A DNA stretch of 64,000 nucleotides, from the NCBI GenBank assembly GCA_022606135.1, contig JABYQN010000005.1:2604001-2668000 (forward strand). The letters are read 5' to 3'. The DNA comes from Fomes fomentarius. Taxonomy: Eukaryota > Basidiomycota > Agaricomycetes > Polyporales > Polyporaceae. Positions 1-11,480 of the stretch are shown in pieces. A program made the translations under genes and the position numbers. Under the pieces are notes generated by a model that had not been told where the DNA came from, did no database searches, and saw nothing but the letters and a program-made list of their open reading frames with translations. Each line of letters starts with the position of its first letter. Within the stretch, counting starts at the first letter, position 1.

Positions 1-1934
1 GACGTGAGATACGAATAGAATCCGCGCTGTTGCGGCGAGTACCGATTGAGCGTATCCCTGAACTGATTACGGAAATCTGCAAGGATATGAAGACGCGTCG
101 AGGCATATACACGAGCGACACGTGATTCATCAATAAGAGGGACAAGATGGAAGGTAGGAGAGAGAAATCGGGACGCACATTTAGCAGCGCTCGGCGCGTC
201 GTTTGGCCGGTCACCGTAGGAGGGAATGTAGTCATAGATACGGACGCCGCGCGTAAGCTTCTTCTGCAGAAGATCACACTTATTCAAAAACTGCACCAGA
301 GGCACCATGTCCTGTCAGTTCTTGCGCATCCTCAACCCACGCTGATATAGAAATACCACTGACCAGGATCAGCTGCACCTTTGCGAGAAGCTTCGTGGAG
401 CAGACGGCCTTCCAGAGCAGCAGGCTGTCCTGGAGGCGGTTGACGCTCTTGTCCTCCGCAAGCTGCTCGTCAAAACAGCTGATGGGTGCAAGGAAGATTA
501 TGGCATTAATATCGTCGAAGTAGGGGTACCACGCGTGCCGCTGCATAGCCGTGTGCGCGCTGTGAGCGGTGCAAACAACAGTAGCTTGATAGAATGACAC
601 GTACCAATGAGCGCGCGCCGCCGACGTCGTAAATGAGCCACTGCTGCCCGGTCTCGGAACCTGAAAAGATTATTTCAGTCGTTGTCCTCAAAACGCGGGA
701 CACCTTTATTGCTGTATGGCAATCACCTTTCTCAAAAACGAAACGGTGCTCCTGCACGCCCATCGTCCGCAAGCGTGCTCGGACAACGTCGCTGTCTGAC
801 GGCTGGTAGTCGTACGCCGTGACGCGCTCTATATCATTCAAGAAGCTATTCAGGCATGACGTGAGAAGGAGCGCTTGGAATGAATGAACTGGGATAGAAT
901 GCACGCACAATCCAGGCCCTTCTTCAGGACGCATTCCCTTCCTGCCCAGCACCGCCCTGACAACTGGGTCGTTCCAGAGTGTAAGAGCGTCCCGGGCACA
1001 CGAAGCAATGATATCCGTAGCGTGCTCGAGGTCGATCTCTGGCTCTGGCTCGGAGGGGACAGGGATTCGGGCTACGGAGGGTCGTCGGGGATGCTAGCCA
1101 GAGCATTGAAGCCATGCTATGGAGAGACTGGATAGTCAGAGGAGACATACCTGTCGTTGCCATCCTTCCTTCTCGTGTACACTGTCTGCATCTCCCTTGA
1201 TACCTCGGACACGATTGAGGGCGGACTTCCATCCGCTACGACTCGTCACTGCGAACTCCTTCGGACGAAACCTAGCGCCCCCGTTCGCCCAAGGTGCTGC
1301 ATCGGCGCCATTGGAGTGAACATCCTCCATCGAGGCGGCACCCAGGCTTTTCTCCAGATCGCGTTGAACGCGACGCAAGGGCGCGAGGCGTAGGAGCAGT
1401 AGGCGGTGAGCCTCAGTGAGTGGGGATGATTCGGGGTCGTTGCGTGCTTCTCTCTCATCCTCATCTTCCTCAAATTCAGGCTCTATAGGCAAGCTCAAGT
1501 CGGTGCCAGGGAAAACGGTAGAAAATTCTTTCACGAGGGTGTTCATAATAGACGTGATCGAGCGGACGAGGTTGAGATGAATGACGGCGCGCCATGCTGC
1601 ACGCTCGGCCATGAACGACGAGTATGCATATGCGAGCTGAAAGTCTGCAAGTGGTGGCGTTGGAACGACTGCAACAGAATATGATTGGGGTGTACGCACT
1701 TTTAACCGTTGTAGATTTGCCACTCTCGCTCTGGCCAAGGAGAAGAACCTTGATTGGAGGCTTTCGTTTCTTCAACGCAATCTTCTCCGCCTTGATCTGG
1801 TCGTCGATTTGGTCGCTTATCCTGCGTGCGAGAGCCTCCTCTTGTTCTCTCGCCCATCGCTCCGCAGGAGTTTCGTTTGGTGGGGGCTCGAGTGCCACGG
1901 AGAGAGGGTCCGGAGTCTCGAGTGCGCGGGTCAT
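1..1934 (-). CDS. Divergent G-protein alpha subunit, 3' end outside the window
   Basis: A guanine-nucleotide-binding alpha-type subunit, expected to act at membranes in receptor signalling. Proposed exons are 1..76 (open), 179..290, 364..540, 605..660, 727..845, 909..1093, 1151..1644 and 1700..1934; every junction keeps phase. Visible motifs are the P-loop GQSESGKST (residues 67-75), switch I RLRTMGV, switch II DVGGARS (near residue 358) and the base-recognition motif FLNKCD. About 485 residues are already coded before the window edge, against about 355 for a normal alpha subunit. The excess is an N-terminal extension and an acidic insertion in the helical domain. Two departures stand out: the start MTRALE lacks the Gly2/Cys lipidation signature, and switch II has Ala where the GTPase glutamine (DVGGQR) belongs. 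The final TCAT motif lies beyond the edge. Related divergent alpha-like proteins are known in mushrooms. Family assignment is very secure; coupling function is unknown. Confidence 0.93.
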
Positions 1935-4733
1935 GGCGCTGAGTGCGAGGGGTAGGGATAGGTACTGTGTACTCGGGAGGAGGCAAGGCGTCCCATTTCA
2001 GCAGTTTTGAGAAGTAGAGACTAGGTGATGGGAACAGCCGCAGATGATGATGATGATGCGAGCGAATCGCCGTCCCGGTCGCCCAACCCACAATTACCCG
2101 CCGAATGGGGCCGGCCTGTGCTTTGCATGCTCGGACTCGCCGAGTGCACCATGACTCCCTCTGCCACCGCCGCTGTCTGCTGTTCATCTGTCGATTATCC
2201 GACTCGCTAATACCAAGGACTGTGTAACTGTGTACGTACCTGTCAATTCACTGCGCCTGCAAGGCTGCTGCCTGCTCGGTGCCGGCTTTCGTGTCGGAGC
2301 GAAAACAGATAATAATATCCGGCGAAGTGCAATCGTATGCAATGCGAGGGAGACGAAGCCAGCCACAGTCTCCCGCCAATCGGATGCGTGTCCTGCGCGC
2401 CCATGCTATCTGTGCCGCCGGCGCCGCATGGGTGAACCGTAAAACACCACGGAATTATACTCTTCGTGTTGTGGAGATGAGGCACACTTATGGGTGTCTG
2501 TCTGCATGAAGGTGCTGTTTTGAGATCGATATTCCAAGCTCAGACTTCCACTACCGTCCTTCCACTGACACAACTTAGGACGGAGGCCACAAGCGATCTA
2601 GTGGGAGTATCGAAGGTCATCGACTCGCGCAAGATCACCCAATACTAGAAGCTGTGTATTGTGCATGTGAGTTCGCTCCTCAAGTGAGAAACTGATCGTC
2701 ATTGATTCAGACGACGCTGACGTTCGTCGTCGACTTGGACTAGCGGCGTTTGCTGACCGCCCGCAGCCAAGTTCAGTGAGGTTAAGGTATACCTGTTGGG
2801 TGAGCTCAGTCGATGGCAGATCGTGAGCTCGATCCACCAGAACCCCTGACCGTCCAAGGAACCTGTTTGTCCACATGCTGGAGACTGATTAGCATCCATT
2901 ATTTTTCATGGCAAATGTGCAGGATGGAAAACGTCATAGCTAAACTGCGGTGAGGTACATGGCACACGAGTGAGAATCGCATGCCAGGCACTACTGATGG
3001 CCACGATGCCCGGGGCCGCACACCTGGGTCAAACTCGAAATCAAACTCGTCTCATAGCGACCGCAACATGAGGCTCTCTCCAGATCAATCCCGGACAGGA
3101 AGCCGGTCCGTGTTCCGTGCCCTTATTTCGCAACCTATACTTAGTAGCAAAACCGAAGTTCGAAGTGGCGATCGCAAGACTGATATCCATTGAACTTTGA
3201 AGTTGGTATGGCGCCTGAGTTCTTCGAGTCCATTATGCAAAGCGCAGGATTGGTTGCAATGGCACTACTTATAATACTATGTATCGTCCACTATCAGCGT
3301 CGTGCACTTCAAATGAACAATTGAACAATTGAACACATCTGTGTCCGCAGGCTCTCGATCAATGGCCTATGTAGATCACGATGCGCCACCATGGTCTATT
3401 CCTCCTCAGGCAATCGCCACAAATGTCATGACTCGAAGAAATTGTATCCGAGAGGCATAAGAACAGCTGGTCGCAGGAGATGAACTGTGATGGATAGCCC
3501 GAGTTGTGAGTTTTACTGTCGTGCGAGGCTGACTCGAGGCTAGAGTGCTAGTGAGTGAGTCTCAAGACCGATACCGTACCGCCATATGTATTGATGACTA
3601 AATCGTAGTGCTCTCAGTGAGTACAGAAAAAAAATATCCGAGTCGCACACGGCCTTCGCTAACTTCATGCTGTTCTGTGCACTTCTGTGCATGGCCTATT
3701 CACCGCCGTACTTATATGTGCATATATGTCATCTGCAGACTCCGTCCGACCCTGCTGATGGTTCTGAACATCACATGGTTATCGTTATCAAGAGGCCAGC
3801 AACCGCCATAATGACCGCAGCACTAGTACGCTACGGAAGTATTACATACCCGGCTCGGGCCTCGGTCCCAATAACACGAGCATATGCAATAGGAGGAACG
3901 CATTGTAGAGCACGTAAAGTCTCTGACAAAGACATCAACCGTGTACGACATATATGTGCATAAGTCCTTGCCGCGCTGTTGAGTACCTATACTACATTCT
4001 GAGGCTGAGTGTCTTTCGTGTTGAGATGCTGGCTCCCTTGATGATAACGGCGTGATCGACCGGCTATGTAGGTTCACCGCCCTGCCCATTCATTCCCCAA
4101 AAGGCACCCAGCACAAGGCACGGAGGTTAAGATATGTAGAAGTCATCTGAAGGGGCAACTGCAACTAATGCAAGTTCACTATTGAATCCCAGTGAAAAGT
4201 CCCCCGTTTTCATGCGGTTTCTAGCGATCGATAAGTAGTCGACAAGCATGCATGATATAATTGTGTCAAATTTTATGGTCGGTCGGCGTCAAGAGAGTCC
4301 AAGATGTACGAGAGAAGTGCGTAGCTACCTACAAGTCAACAAACAATGCGCAACGGCGCACAGTCGAACGTCAGGAACCTGACATACATATCGCTCCATA
4401 TGAGCTAGCTAGGAAGAGCGAGTCGAAGAAGTCCTCGAGCTAACCTGTTTAAGTGTATACGTCTGCAACTAACGAGTGAGGATGGAATCTGGATTATACG
4501 CGCGCGCGGAGATGCTTGAGATACGACTGATGAACCGATGATGAGAATGAGAGAGCGAGAGACGGTGAGTGATTGCTACAACAAGAGAGAGTGTGATGAG
4601 TGATGATGAATGCGGGGGCGAAGCCAGCAGTACGAAAGGACAACATTGAACACGATGGACGAACATTACTGGTGGTATCTGTGTACGGTAGGTATGGTTG
4701 TATGGGAAACTAAGCATGTACAGGTATCATTAG
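1935..4733. other. 2.8 kb without a recognised gene
   Basis: This stretch separates the G-alpha start from the end of the RhoGAP gene. It contains only short open frames (up to 92 codons at 2598-2876, minus) with no family motif and no convincing splice-linked continuation. The part next to 1935 should hold the G-alpha promoter. A small lineage-specific gene cannot be excluded. Confidence 0.5.
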
Positions 4734-7700
4734 TTAGTAGTTCGGGCGATGAAGACGCTTGTTAGATTTCGAGCGTCGGGGGGCAGAGGGGGTGAGAGGT
4801 GTAGCAGGTATCGCGCCCTGCCCGTGCGTGGGGATATAGTCGGGGTCAACCTCGGAGCATTCGAGATGTAGCAACAAGTTGTGCACGAATCTCTGTTCGT
4901 ATCTACCCATCGCAGTCAGCATCTAAGTAGCAAAGATCTCGAAGCAACCTGTAGATGTAACTCACTGAGAGTTGGTGAACACGACGAGCATCGACTCCGA
5001 GTTGCATCGCAGCAGATTTGGAGCCATGACAAGCGCCAAATTCGCGCTCGTCATCTTCGTCGCGATCTGGATCTTGTCTTCCAGGAACAGCTGCAGAAAG
5101 CTAACCACGAAAAGCACGACCCGGCGGTTGATAGTCGGCAACCGCTGTACGATCTGCACGCACGCGTCTGCGTCGTGCGAGTTCGTGATGCAGTCGTTGT
5201 ACAACTCGTCGGGCACGAGCGGGTCGCACAGCTCGCGTAGCCACAGCTTCAATAGCGAGGCAAGCACATTCGGGTCATCGACGCCTTCCAGGCTGTAGTA
5301 ACCCCTGTCGATCCGGAGCTTCAAGTCCGACACAAGGTCGCCGTCGCCAGGCACGCGGAAGATGCCTTCCTGCTTCGTGCCGCCGAGGGCTAGAATGCCA
5401 TCAGCCAGGAATGGGAGGATGATTGGCACCTTCTTGTCTGGGTAGTTACGTTCTTGTAAACGGAAGACCGTATGGAGAGCCTCTCCAAAAATCGAGGGAT
5501 GAAATGCAGCATCCTGGGTTCCCCGTGAGCATACCAGGGCACGTGAAAGGGATAGTAGTACTCACCGATGCGGTTTCGATCTCTGCAGCACTGGGAGGTT
5601 TGCCTCGCGGGCCTTTCTTGGAGATATACGCCAGCCGACGTAAGCAGTACTTCGCCATGACATCCACACGTCCCTCCTGCTGGTTGGTGGCCTGCTGAAT
5701 CCACGAGCGGAGGTATGCTTCGAAGTTCTTCGAGGGAGGGAAAGTAACGAGGAGCACGCAGAGCAGCTGCCATCCACGGAAGATGCTTTCTCTATGCGCA
5801 TATGATCAGCTTTCGTCACACGGAGCAGTGAAACACAATGATTTTCACGTACGTGTTAGGGTTACCGTTGAGTTGTTTCATCACTTGACAGTAGAGCTCA
5901 TCTCTGAGTTCTCCGTGAGTCAAGCCCTGACCCAGCAACCATCGCTCCTCTTCCAACAGAGCGTGCGACACACCGGATGAGGGGAGGGAGGTAGTTGAGC
6001 CATTCAAGGGACTAGTCGGTGACACACCACCAACCCGCTCCCGATCGCCCATGATTCGCTGAATTACTCGAAACGTCTTGACTGCATCTTTGTGAAGGGA
6101 GCGGGTGATGTTGAGAAGTGGGGATGTGACCGGCGTCTGAAGCCGATCTCAGAATGTATGGCATTGTCAAGGAATCGTCTACCGTACCTTCTGCCAGGTC
6201 ATGATCTGTGCGACGGGAACCTTGCGCCTGAAGATGAACCCCGTGCGATGTATTGAGAAGTATTGCTGAGCGAAGTCAGACTCGGCGAACTGCTGGATGT
6301 CGGAGGCAAGGTCGTAAGGCAGAACGGGGTATTTCCTGCAAGTACCACATGTCAATAAGATCGTCGAGAGAACAGATGGGCATGCCTACCCAGTGTTGAG
6401 CGAAGCAGCACTTCCATTCCCTGCCTTCTCTGTCTTCTCGTAGATGTCGATAGGTATAGGTGTGCTGTTATTGCGATTGACCAACTGGCTCAGGTGCCGG
6501 CTGGCCTCTGTAACGCAGGTCAAGACCATGGCGGAAACAAAGAAAAGATGGGCGTACCGAGATTGGGCATTGGACTACTAATCTCCTTCCCCCGCAGGTG
6601 TATAGGTCCTGACACACTGCGTCTTGGCTGTGGTGCTGCGGGTACCGGTCTGCTTGGAGACGGTGGCACGCTTTTATCCTTGCCAACACGTAGCTTAAAC
6701 CGCAACGGGGTGTCTGGCGTGTGTAAACTGTCCCCGAGCGAGGCGCCGCTGCCTAGCACCTTCGGGTCGGTGTTGATTCTCATCCTCGGGGGCGACTCCT
6801 GCAGAGGCGTACGGTGCCCATGTCCTTGCTCGGAATGCGCCTTCTTCTCGTGACTGCCGGTCGAGGACTGCGAATTGGAGAGGGCGATCATCTCTAACGC
6901 TGCGCTCAGGCTCTGTGGCTGTGGCGAGCGGTATTCCATATAGGTAGAGGACTTTGAACGGGAACGAACGAGCATCGCGTCATCTGTCATGCTCTTCTGG
7001 TGAGGACTATCCTTCTTCGGGAATTCCTTGCGCTGGCCGTTGGCAGGTGTTCCCCGTGCCGAAGCTTCATCCCCTGAGGGCGCGGGAGAAGGAGATGCGT
7101 CCGTGTTGTAAGGAGACCCAGGGATGGGGGCAAGCGGGTGGCCGCGGTCGTACGAAAGAGGACCTCCTTGAGAGCCGGAGCTATGGTGCAGGTGTTCGGT
7201 ATTATTTGTTGTCTTTCGGCCAGACTGACCACGCTTTCCTGAGGACCCATTGCGGGGAGACGAAGTAGGACTGGATGATACATGTGGAGCACTGCGGGTA
7301 GATGATTGAGAACGGCGAGACGTCGAAAGAGCATCTTTACTGCTCTTGTGTGATAAGCCGCCTTCTTGTTCATTGTTGTACGACCGCGAACGACGGTAAG
7401 GTTCACCCTCTGCTCCTCCCACCGGTGACTTTAAACGATTCTTGGCGTCAGGTTGCGGGGCGCGGTTGAGGGACAATCGTCGTGTCAGAGCAGTGTTCTG
7501 GAGGACGCCAAGGGGGATCACGAAAGCGTCCGGACGTTCCCAGACGGTCTCTCCAGACTTGGTGTGATAGTAGTATGGAAGGCTGTTCGCTTCGTCGAAC
7601 ATCTCCCACCATTCGCCATCAGGACTCGGAGGCAGTCTGCGCCCCGTATTCAGCGCATACAAGGGGGACAAAGCGCGAGGATCTTACAGGAAATTTCCTA

Positions 7701-8116
7701 CTGGTGGGTCCCAGCTGACTTCTCCCGTCGCGGGACAGGCGTAGAAGGACACTTGCGTCTGCATGTACGGATATGGTATTTCAATGGAGCGCAGCAACAA
7801 GCCCCGTGAAGCAGATCAGCGACGGCCTCAATCAGGGACGCGATGTAATCAGCGTCAGGATAGAGGGCATAAGGCGCACCTGCGGGTCTACGAGGGTAAC
7901 CCAGAAGTTGGACCCCCATCCATCGTTTCCTCGGCCACCATTTGAAGGCGTTCCGCGCAAGCTGGCGGCGGAGGCACGGCGGCCATTCAGACGGACCTCC
8001 GGTGTCGGCGGCATCGATTCTGTGTTGTGTTCTGGCGTCGCGACATCGCCATTTGCGCTTCCATCGGCTGTTGATTGGGATTTTACGGGGGTGGCAGGAG
8101 CGGGGGCAGCAGACAT
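4734..8116 (-). CDS. WW-WW-MyTH4-RhoGAP protein (Vilse/ARHGAP39-like)
   Basis: A GTPase-activating protein for Rho-type GTPases, likely acting at the actin or microtubule cortex. Exons: 4734..4902, 4966..5480, 5566..5791, 5853..6136, 6188..6336, 6390..6507, 6558..7636, 7688..7758, 7880..8116; about 949 residues. The first WW domain (residues about 70-100) spans an intron and shows FWVTLVDPQ then EVSWDPP. The second (about 112-145) has DGEWWEMFDE and ETVWERP. A low-complexity Ser/Pro region follows. MyTH4 covers about 505-720 (SIFRGWQLL, AYLRSWIQQ). RhoGAP covers about 745-920 with the arginine finger in EGIFRVPG and the later LVMAPN motif. The domain order matches animal Vilse/ARHGAP39. The start MSAAPAP is the first ATG with a continuous frame into WW1. 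Exon 6188..6336 is one base too long to keep frame, near position 6300 (see findings), so this copy may carry a one-base insertion or the sequence an error. Confidence 0.92.
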
Positions 8117-9182
8117 AGCTCGGGTGATTGGTGTGGGTATCCGGTAGTGTGAATGGCTCCTTCTGGTGTCAAGCGTGCTAGTGCGAGAGAGACGGAGATG
8201 AAAAGAGTCAAAAAGGAGAGCTTCAGCAAGGTATTCCGATGGTATTCTGGGTATAATACAGACAATGCGGAGGCGGGATGGTGTTGGCGGGAGGCGCAGG
8301 CGAGGGAACACTGTCAATGGTGGTCACGGGCAGAGCGCCCTTGGCCAGTACCGTTGGCGACCGCCGGGGATGTCTCCCGACTCCCGAGCTCACACTTCGA
8401 TCGACGACGAATCTCACTCAACCAGGATCTCGGCATCCTTGTGCTGCCTCTAGAGCAAGGCAACAAAGCCTATGCACACCTATGCACACCCGTATGACTC
8501 TTGGCCGGTCTTCTCTACGCGCCGCTGGATCCAACGCGATTGCACAGGTCATGCACGATGTCACATCATGCTGGCCAAGCTACAGCAACACGACTCAGCC
8601 TCCGGCATCGGTCGTCGCAGAACAAGAGGAATGAACCAACGTTGCCATTCGGATCCTATGTACTCGAAACTCTTTTGACCTTCGAATTTGACGAATCCGC
8701 GCCTATGATCTACATTACAGTATGCCGATATTCGCATTGAACTTACAAGCTTGCACTTCGCGTTGCCAGATGCCACACCAACGCTCCCACCCACCAGTTC
8801 CTGATCGTCGAACAGCTAGCCTAAACTGACTTCGACTGAGACCTTAACCGATGACACCGCAATGCGCATTCGCGTACTCGTTCGGTTCGACTATTCGACA
8901 TATACACTTGGTGGATGAACCGCCTCACTCTCGGAAGAACATTCTTTGTAGGTGCGCCCACTCCCGTCGTTGCTCTTATGGTGACTAATGAGGCTGTGAT
9001 CGGCAGACGAACCTGGTATATAATGGCAGACCGTTCAGGCCAGGATGCAGCAACGATCATCCACAACCACAACAACTACATTCTCCAGGCCAAACCAAAC
9101 CTTCACATCGCATCATGTATGTTTCGTCTCTCCGCTCTCCCCTTCCACAGGTACTCATCAATTCTCCAAGCAGTAGCACCCA
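8117..9182. promoter_or_regulatory. Divergent promoter region between RhoGAP and F-box gene
   Basis: A 1.07 kb gap between two divergent starts. A TATA-like sequence TATATAAT lies at 9017-9024, about 160 bases before the F-box ATG at 9183. Short open frames here have no recognisable family features. No other structure was seen. Confidence 0.45.
9017..9024 (+). promoter_or_regulatory. TATA-like box of the first F-box gene
   Basis: TATATAAT lies about 160 bases before the ATG at 9183. The paralogous F-box gene has TATATAAAG at nearly the same distance from its own ATG, which supports a real core promoter. Confidence 0.45.
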
Positions 9183-10184
9183 ATGGACACACTCTCAATC
9201 GACGTCTGGCAGCACATCTTCCAGTTCGCCTGCTCCGACGGCGGAAAGACCGGCGGCGCGCTCGCGCGCACCTCCAAAGCCGTCCGGTCCGTCGCTGCAA
9301 CATACCGCTATCACAGCGTCCAACTGAACAGCGTCAAACAAATCCGAAAATTCCTCACTGCCTTCGAAGCCGTGCTCGCCGCCGCGTCCGCGTCCCACAG
9401 CGACCCGCCACACGTGCGGCACCTCTTGCTCGCGTTCCTCCCTAACAAGACAGACATGTTCGTGCTCGGGCCCTCATTCCACTTCCGCGACTTCCACTCG
9501 TGGCAGGAGGTGAAGGCCCGCTGGAACGAGGATTTCGTCACGCTCGCCACCCGCCTCTTCACCCACCTCGCCCCCGGCCTCATCTCGCTGTCCGTCCTGC
9601 AGGACGACGAGATCCCTCTCCCATACATCCGCGCGACGTTCCCCGCCCTCCGCACGCTCACCCTCCTGCAGGAGGACCGGATGTTCCTCCGCGCCGGCGC
9701 GAAGGCGGACTCGTGGATGGAACCCTCGGACAAGGCCTTCTACTCCGCAGGCCCGCCGCCCACCATGGACGAGCTCGCCGGCAACCCGATCTTCCCGGCC
9801 CTCGAGAGGCTGCACCTCGTCGAGGGCAAGTGGAGCGAGACTCTCCCTCTCTGGTCCGTCGCGGCGCCGCGGCTCGCGCACCTCCGGCTCTCTAGCGTGA
9901 AGGACGAGGCTTACCCCGCTCTGCGCGACGTCCTTGCGGACCCGTCCAAGTTCACTGCCCTCCGCGCCCTCGTCGTGTCGCCAAGCCCCGCGGCCAGAGA
10001 TGCGGCTCCTGATGCCCAACTCCGGGCGGTACGCGAGGTCGGGGCAGGACGGTTGAGCCTCGATGTTGTCGTCCTTTCTGGCCCGAAGGGCAAGTACTAT
10101 TGGCACAAGCAGCTATTGGAGCAGTGGCGAGCGTGGGCGACAGGCGAGAGGTGGCCTATAACATGGCAGACGGACGATGCTTGA
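9183..10184 (+). CDS. F-box protein, 333 residues
   Basis: A probable substrate-recognition subunit of an SCF-type ubiquitin ligase. The N-terminus (residues 1-45) fits a degenerate F-box: a hydrophobic start MDTLSIDVWQHIFQFAC, then ALARTSKAV and YRYHSVQL, the pattern of short F-box proteins expanded in polypores. The rest is leucine-rich without a recognisable repeat domain and may be the substrate-binding part. It is one uninterrupted, GC-rich exon, unlike most neighbours. A TATA-like element lies about 160 bases upstream. A paralogue in the same orientation begins 475 bases downstream. The large antisense frame (9474-10106) is a codon-bias shadow. The targets are unknown. Confidence 0.85.
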   Translation: MDTLSIDVWQHIFQFACSDGGKTGGALARTSKAVRSVAATYRYHSVQLNSVKQIRKFLTAFEAVLAAASASHSDPPHVRHLLLAFLPNKTDMFVLGPSFHFRDFHSWQEVKARWNEDFVTLATRLFTHLAPGLISLSVLQDDEIPLPYIRATFPALRTLTLLQEDRMFLRAGAKADSWMEPSDKAFYSAGPPPTMDELAGNPIFPALERLHLVEGKWSETLPLWSVAAPRLAHLRLSSVKDEAYPALRDVLADPSKFTALRALVVSPSPAARDAAPDAQLRAVREVGAGRLSLDVVVLSGPKGKYYWHKQLLEQWRAWATGERWPITWQTDDA

Positions 10185-10511
10185 TTGAGGACGTATCGAC
10201 ATGTACGAAGAGTGACCATGGATCTATTGATACCCCTTTCTGCCCCACCATAAACGTGCTGGTTACTTTCTCTCTGAAGAGGTCAGTCATTTTGAGCCAA
10301 CTAGTCGCATCCCTCATTTCCTAGGTGGCAGAATGTTGGAATGATAAACTACCAGTAGTGTACTACCTTGCCTGGTGCGTGTTCTGTCGTTTTGTCTTCC
10401 AGCGTCCCTGACTACGGTTTGCAGATGCACCTTTATTATTTTCCCGCAGTTTCGTCGCTTCGTTCAAAGGCGCTATTATCTCGATGTATGCCATCTATAG
10501 TTTTGCAACCA

Positions 10512-10520
10512 TATATAAAG
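10512..10520 (+). promoter_or_regulatory. TATA box of the second F-box gene
   Basis: TATATAAAG lies about 140 bases before the ATG at 10659. Spacing and orientation match the TATA-like element of the upstream paralogue. The 10185-10658 gap holds nothing else recognisable. Confidence 0.5.
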
Positions 10521-10658
10521 GTGCGAGATAGGACCGGAGGAATCAGAATCTACCGCAGAATTGTGCTATCGCTTCAGAAGTACCGGTATGTAGTACATCC
10601 TTGCTACACGTTGCCCCATGTCGTTCGCTCATAAAGAGTGCTGCAGGACACTACTGTC

Positions 10659-11480
10659 ATGGAGCCTTTCCCTACTGAGCTATGGAACAAGATCTTCAAG
10701 CTAGCTTGTACAGACATGGGACCCACGGGCGCATCTCTATCTCAAACGTCTCGCCGCATACAACAGCTCTCTGCACCCTACCGATTTCACACTGTCCAAC
10801 TATTTACCCTCAACGGCGTAGAAAACTTTCTCGCATGCAGAGCAACCGCCACCGAGCGATGGAACATAGAAGCCCCCGTCCTCCACCTTGTCCTCTCTCT
10901 TCGCCTCACGTTTCCTGCACCTGCCGAGTACGACCCTTTCCAGTGCTCCTCCACACACGATGCAAGGGACCACGCACGCTACACCGAGCTCATGCAGCGG
11001 CTCTTCGACAGTGTGGCGTCCAAGCTGGAGACGATGGAAGTGCGCCCACAGTTGCCCGAGGACGCCTGCTTGCCGTACATCGGACGCTCATATACCTTTG
11101 CCAAGCTACGAAAGCTCACGTTGATGCACAATGGCAGCATGCTCGTGCGGCAGGACGTCCCTCCGGCGATGCGGTCGCACTTCCTCTTCACCTCTGGCTG
11201 CGACTGCGAGCGGGCATATGTTCAAGGCGTCATGGACAGCAGCAGTCGCACCGACTCTAAGTCCGGCGATAGCTCATTCTCGCAATTCCCCGTGCTGGAA
11301 ACGCTCGATATCATCGGTCACACATGGGACGAGGCGTCCAAGTGTGTATGGAATGAAGCGCTCTGCGCCTCAAGCGTGCAGACGAGCTTATCTGTCCTGG
11401 GACACACATACGAGGAGGACCCTGCACCTGACGATGCGTGTCACTGTCAGACTGTGCTCAAAGTGGTGCCCGAGCGGTGA
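10659..11480 (+). CDS. F-box protein paralogue, truncated at the C-terminus
   Basis: A second short F-box protein of the same type as its upstream neighbour. The N-terminus MEPFPTELWNKIFKLAC, then SLSQTSRRI and YRFHTVQL, aligns position by position with the first copy. It has 273 residues instead of 333: the reading frame leaves the family-like sequence after about residue 245 and ends in a short non-homologous tail. The start is taken at the ATG at 10659; the upstream GTG in frame is not a likely start. Lost C-terminal sequence suggests a decaying or shortened duplicate, though an unrecognised intron near 11400 could also explain it. It is probably an SCF adaptor if still functional. Confidence 0.7.
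   Translation: MEPFPTELWNKIFKLACTDMGPTGASLSQTSRRIQQLSAPYRFHTVQLFTLNGVENFLACRATATERWNIEAPVLHLVLSLRLTFPAPAEYDPFQCSSTHDARDHARYTELMQRLFDSVASKLETMEVRPQLPEDACLPYIGRSYTFAKLRKLTLMHNGSMLVRQDVPPAMRSHFLFTSGCDCERAYVQGVMDSSSRTDSKSGDSSFSQFPVLETLDIIGHTWDEASKCVWNEALCASSVQTSLSVLGHTYEEDPAPDDACHCQTVLKVVPER

Noticed and set aside
9474..10106. 210-codon open frame antisense to the first F-box gene
   Set aside because: It mirrors the GC-rich codon bias of the F-box gene, has an Arg/Glu/Gly-rich composition and no motif.
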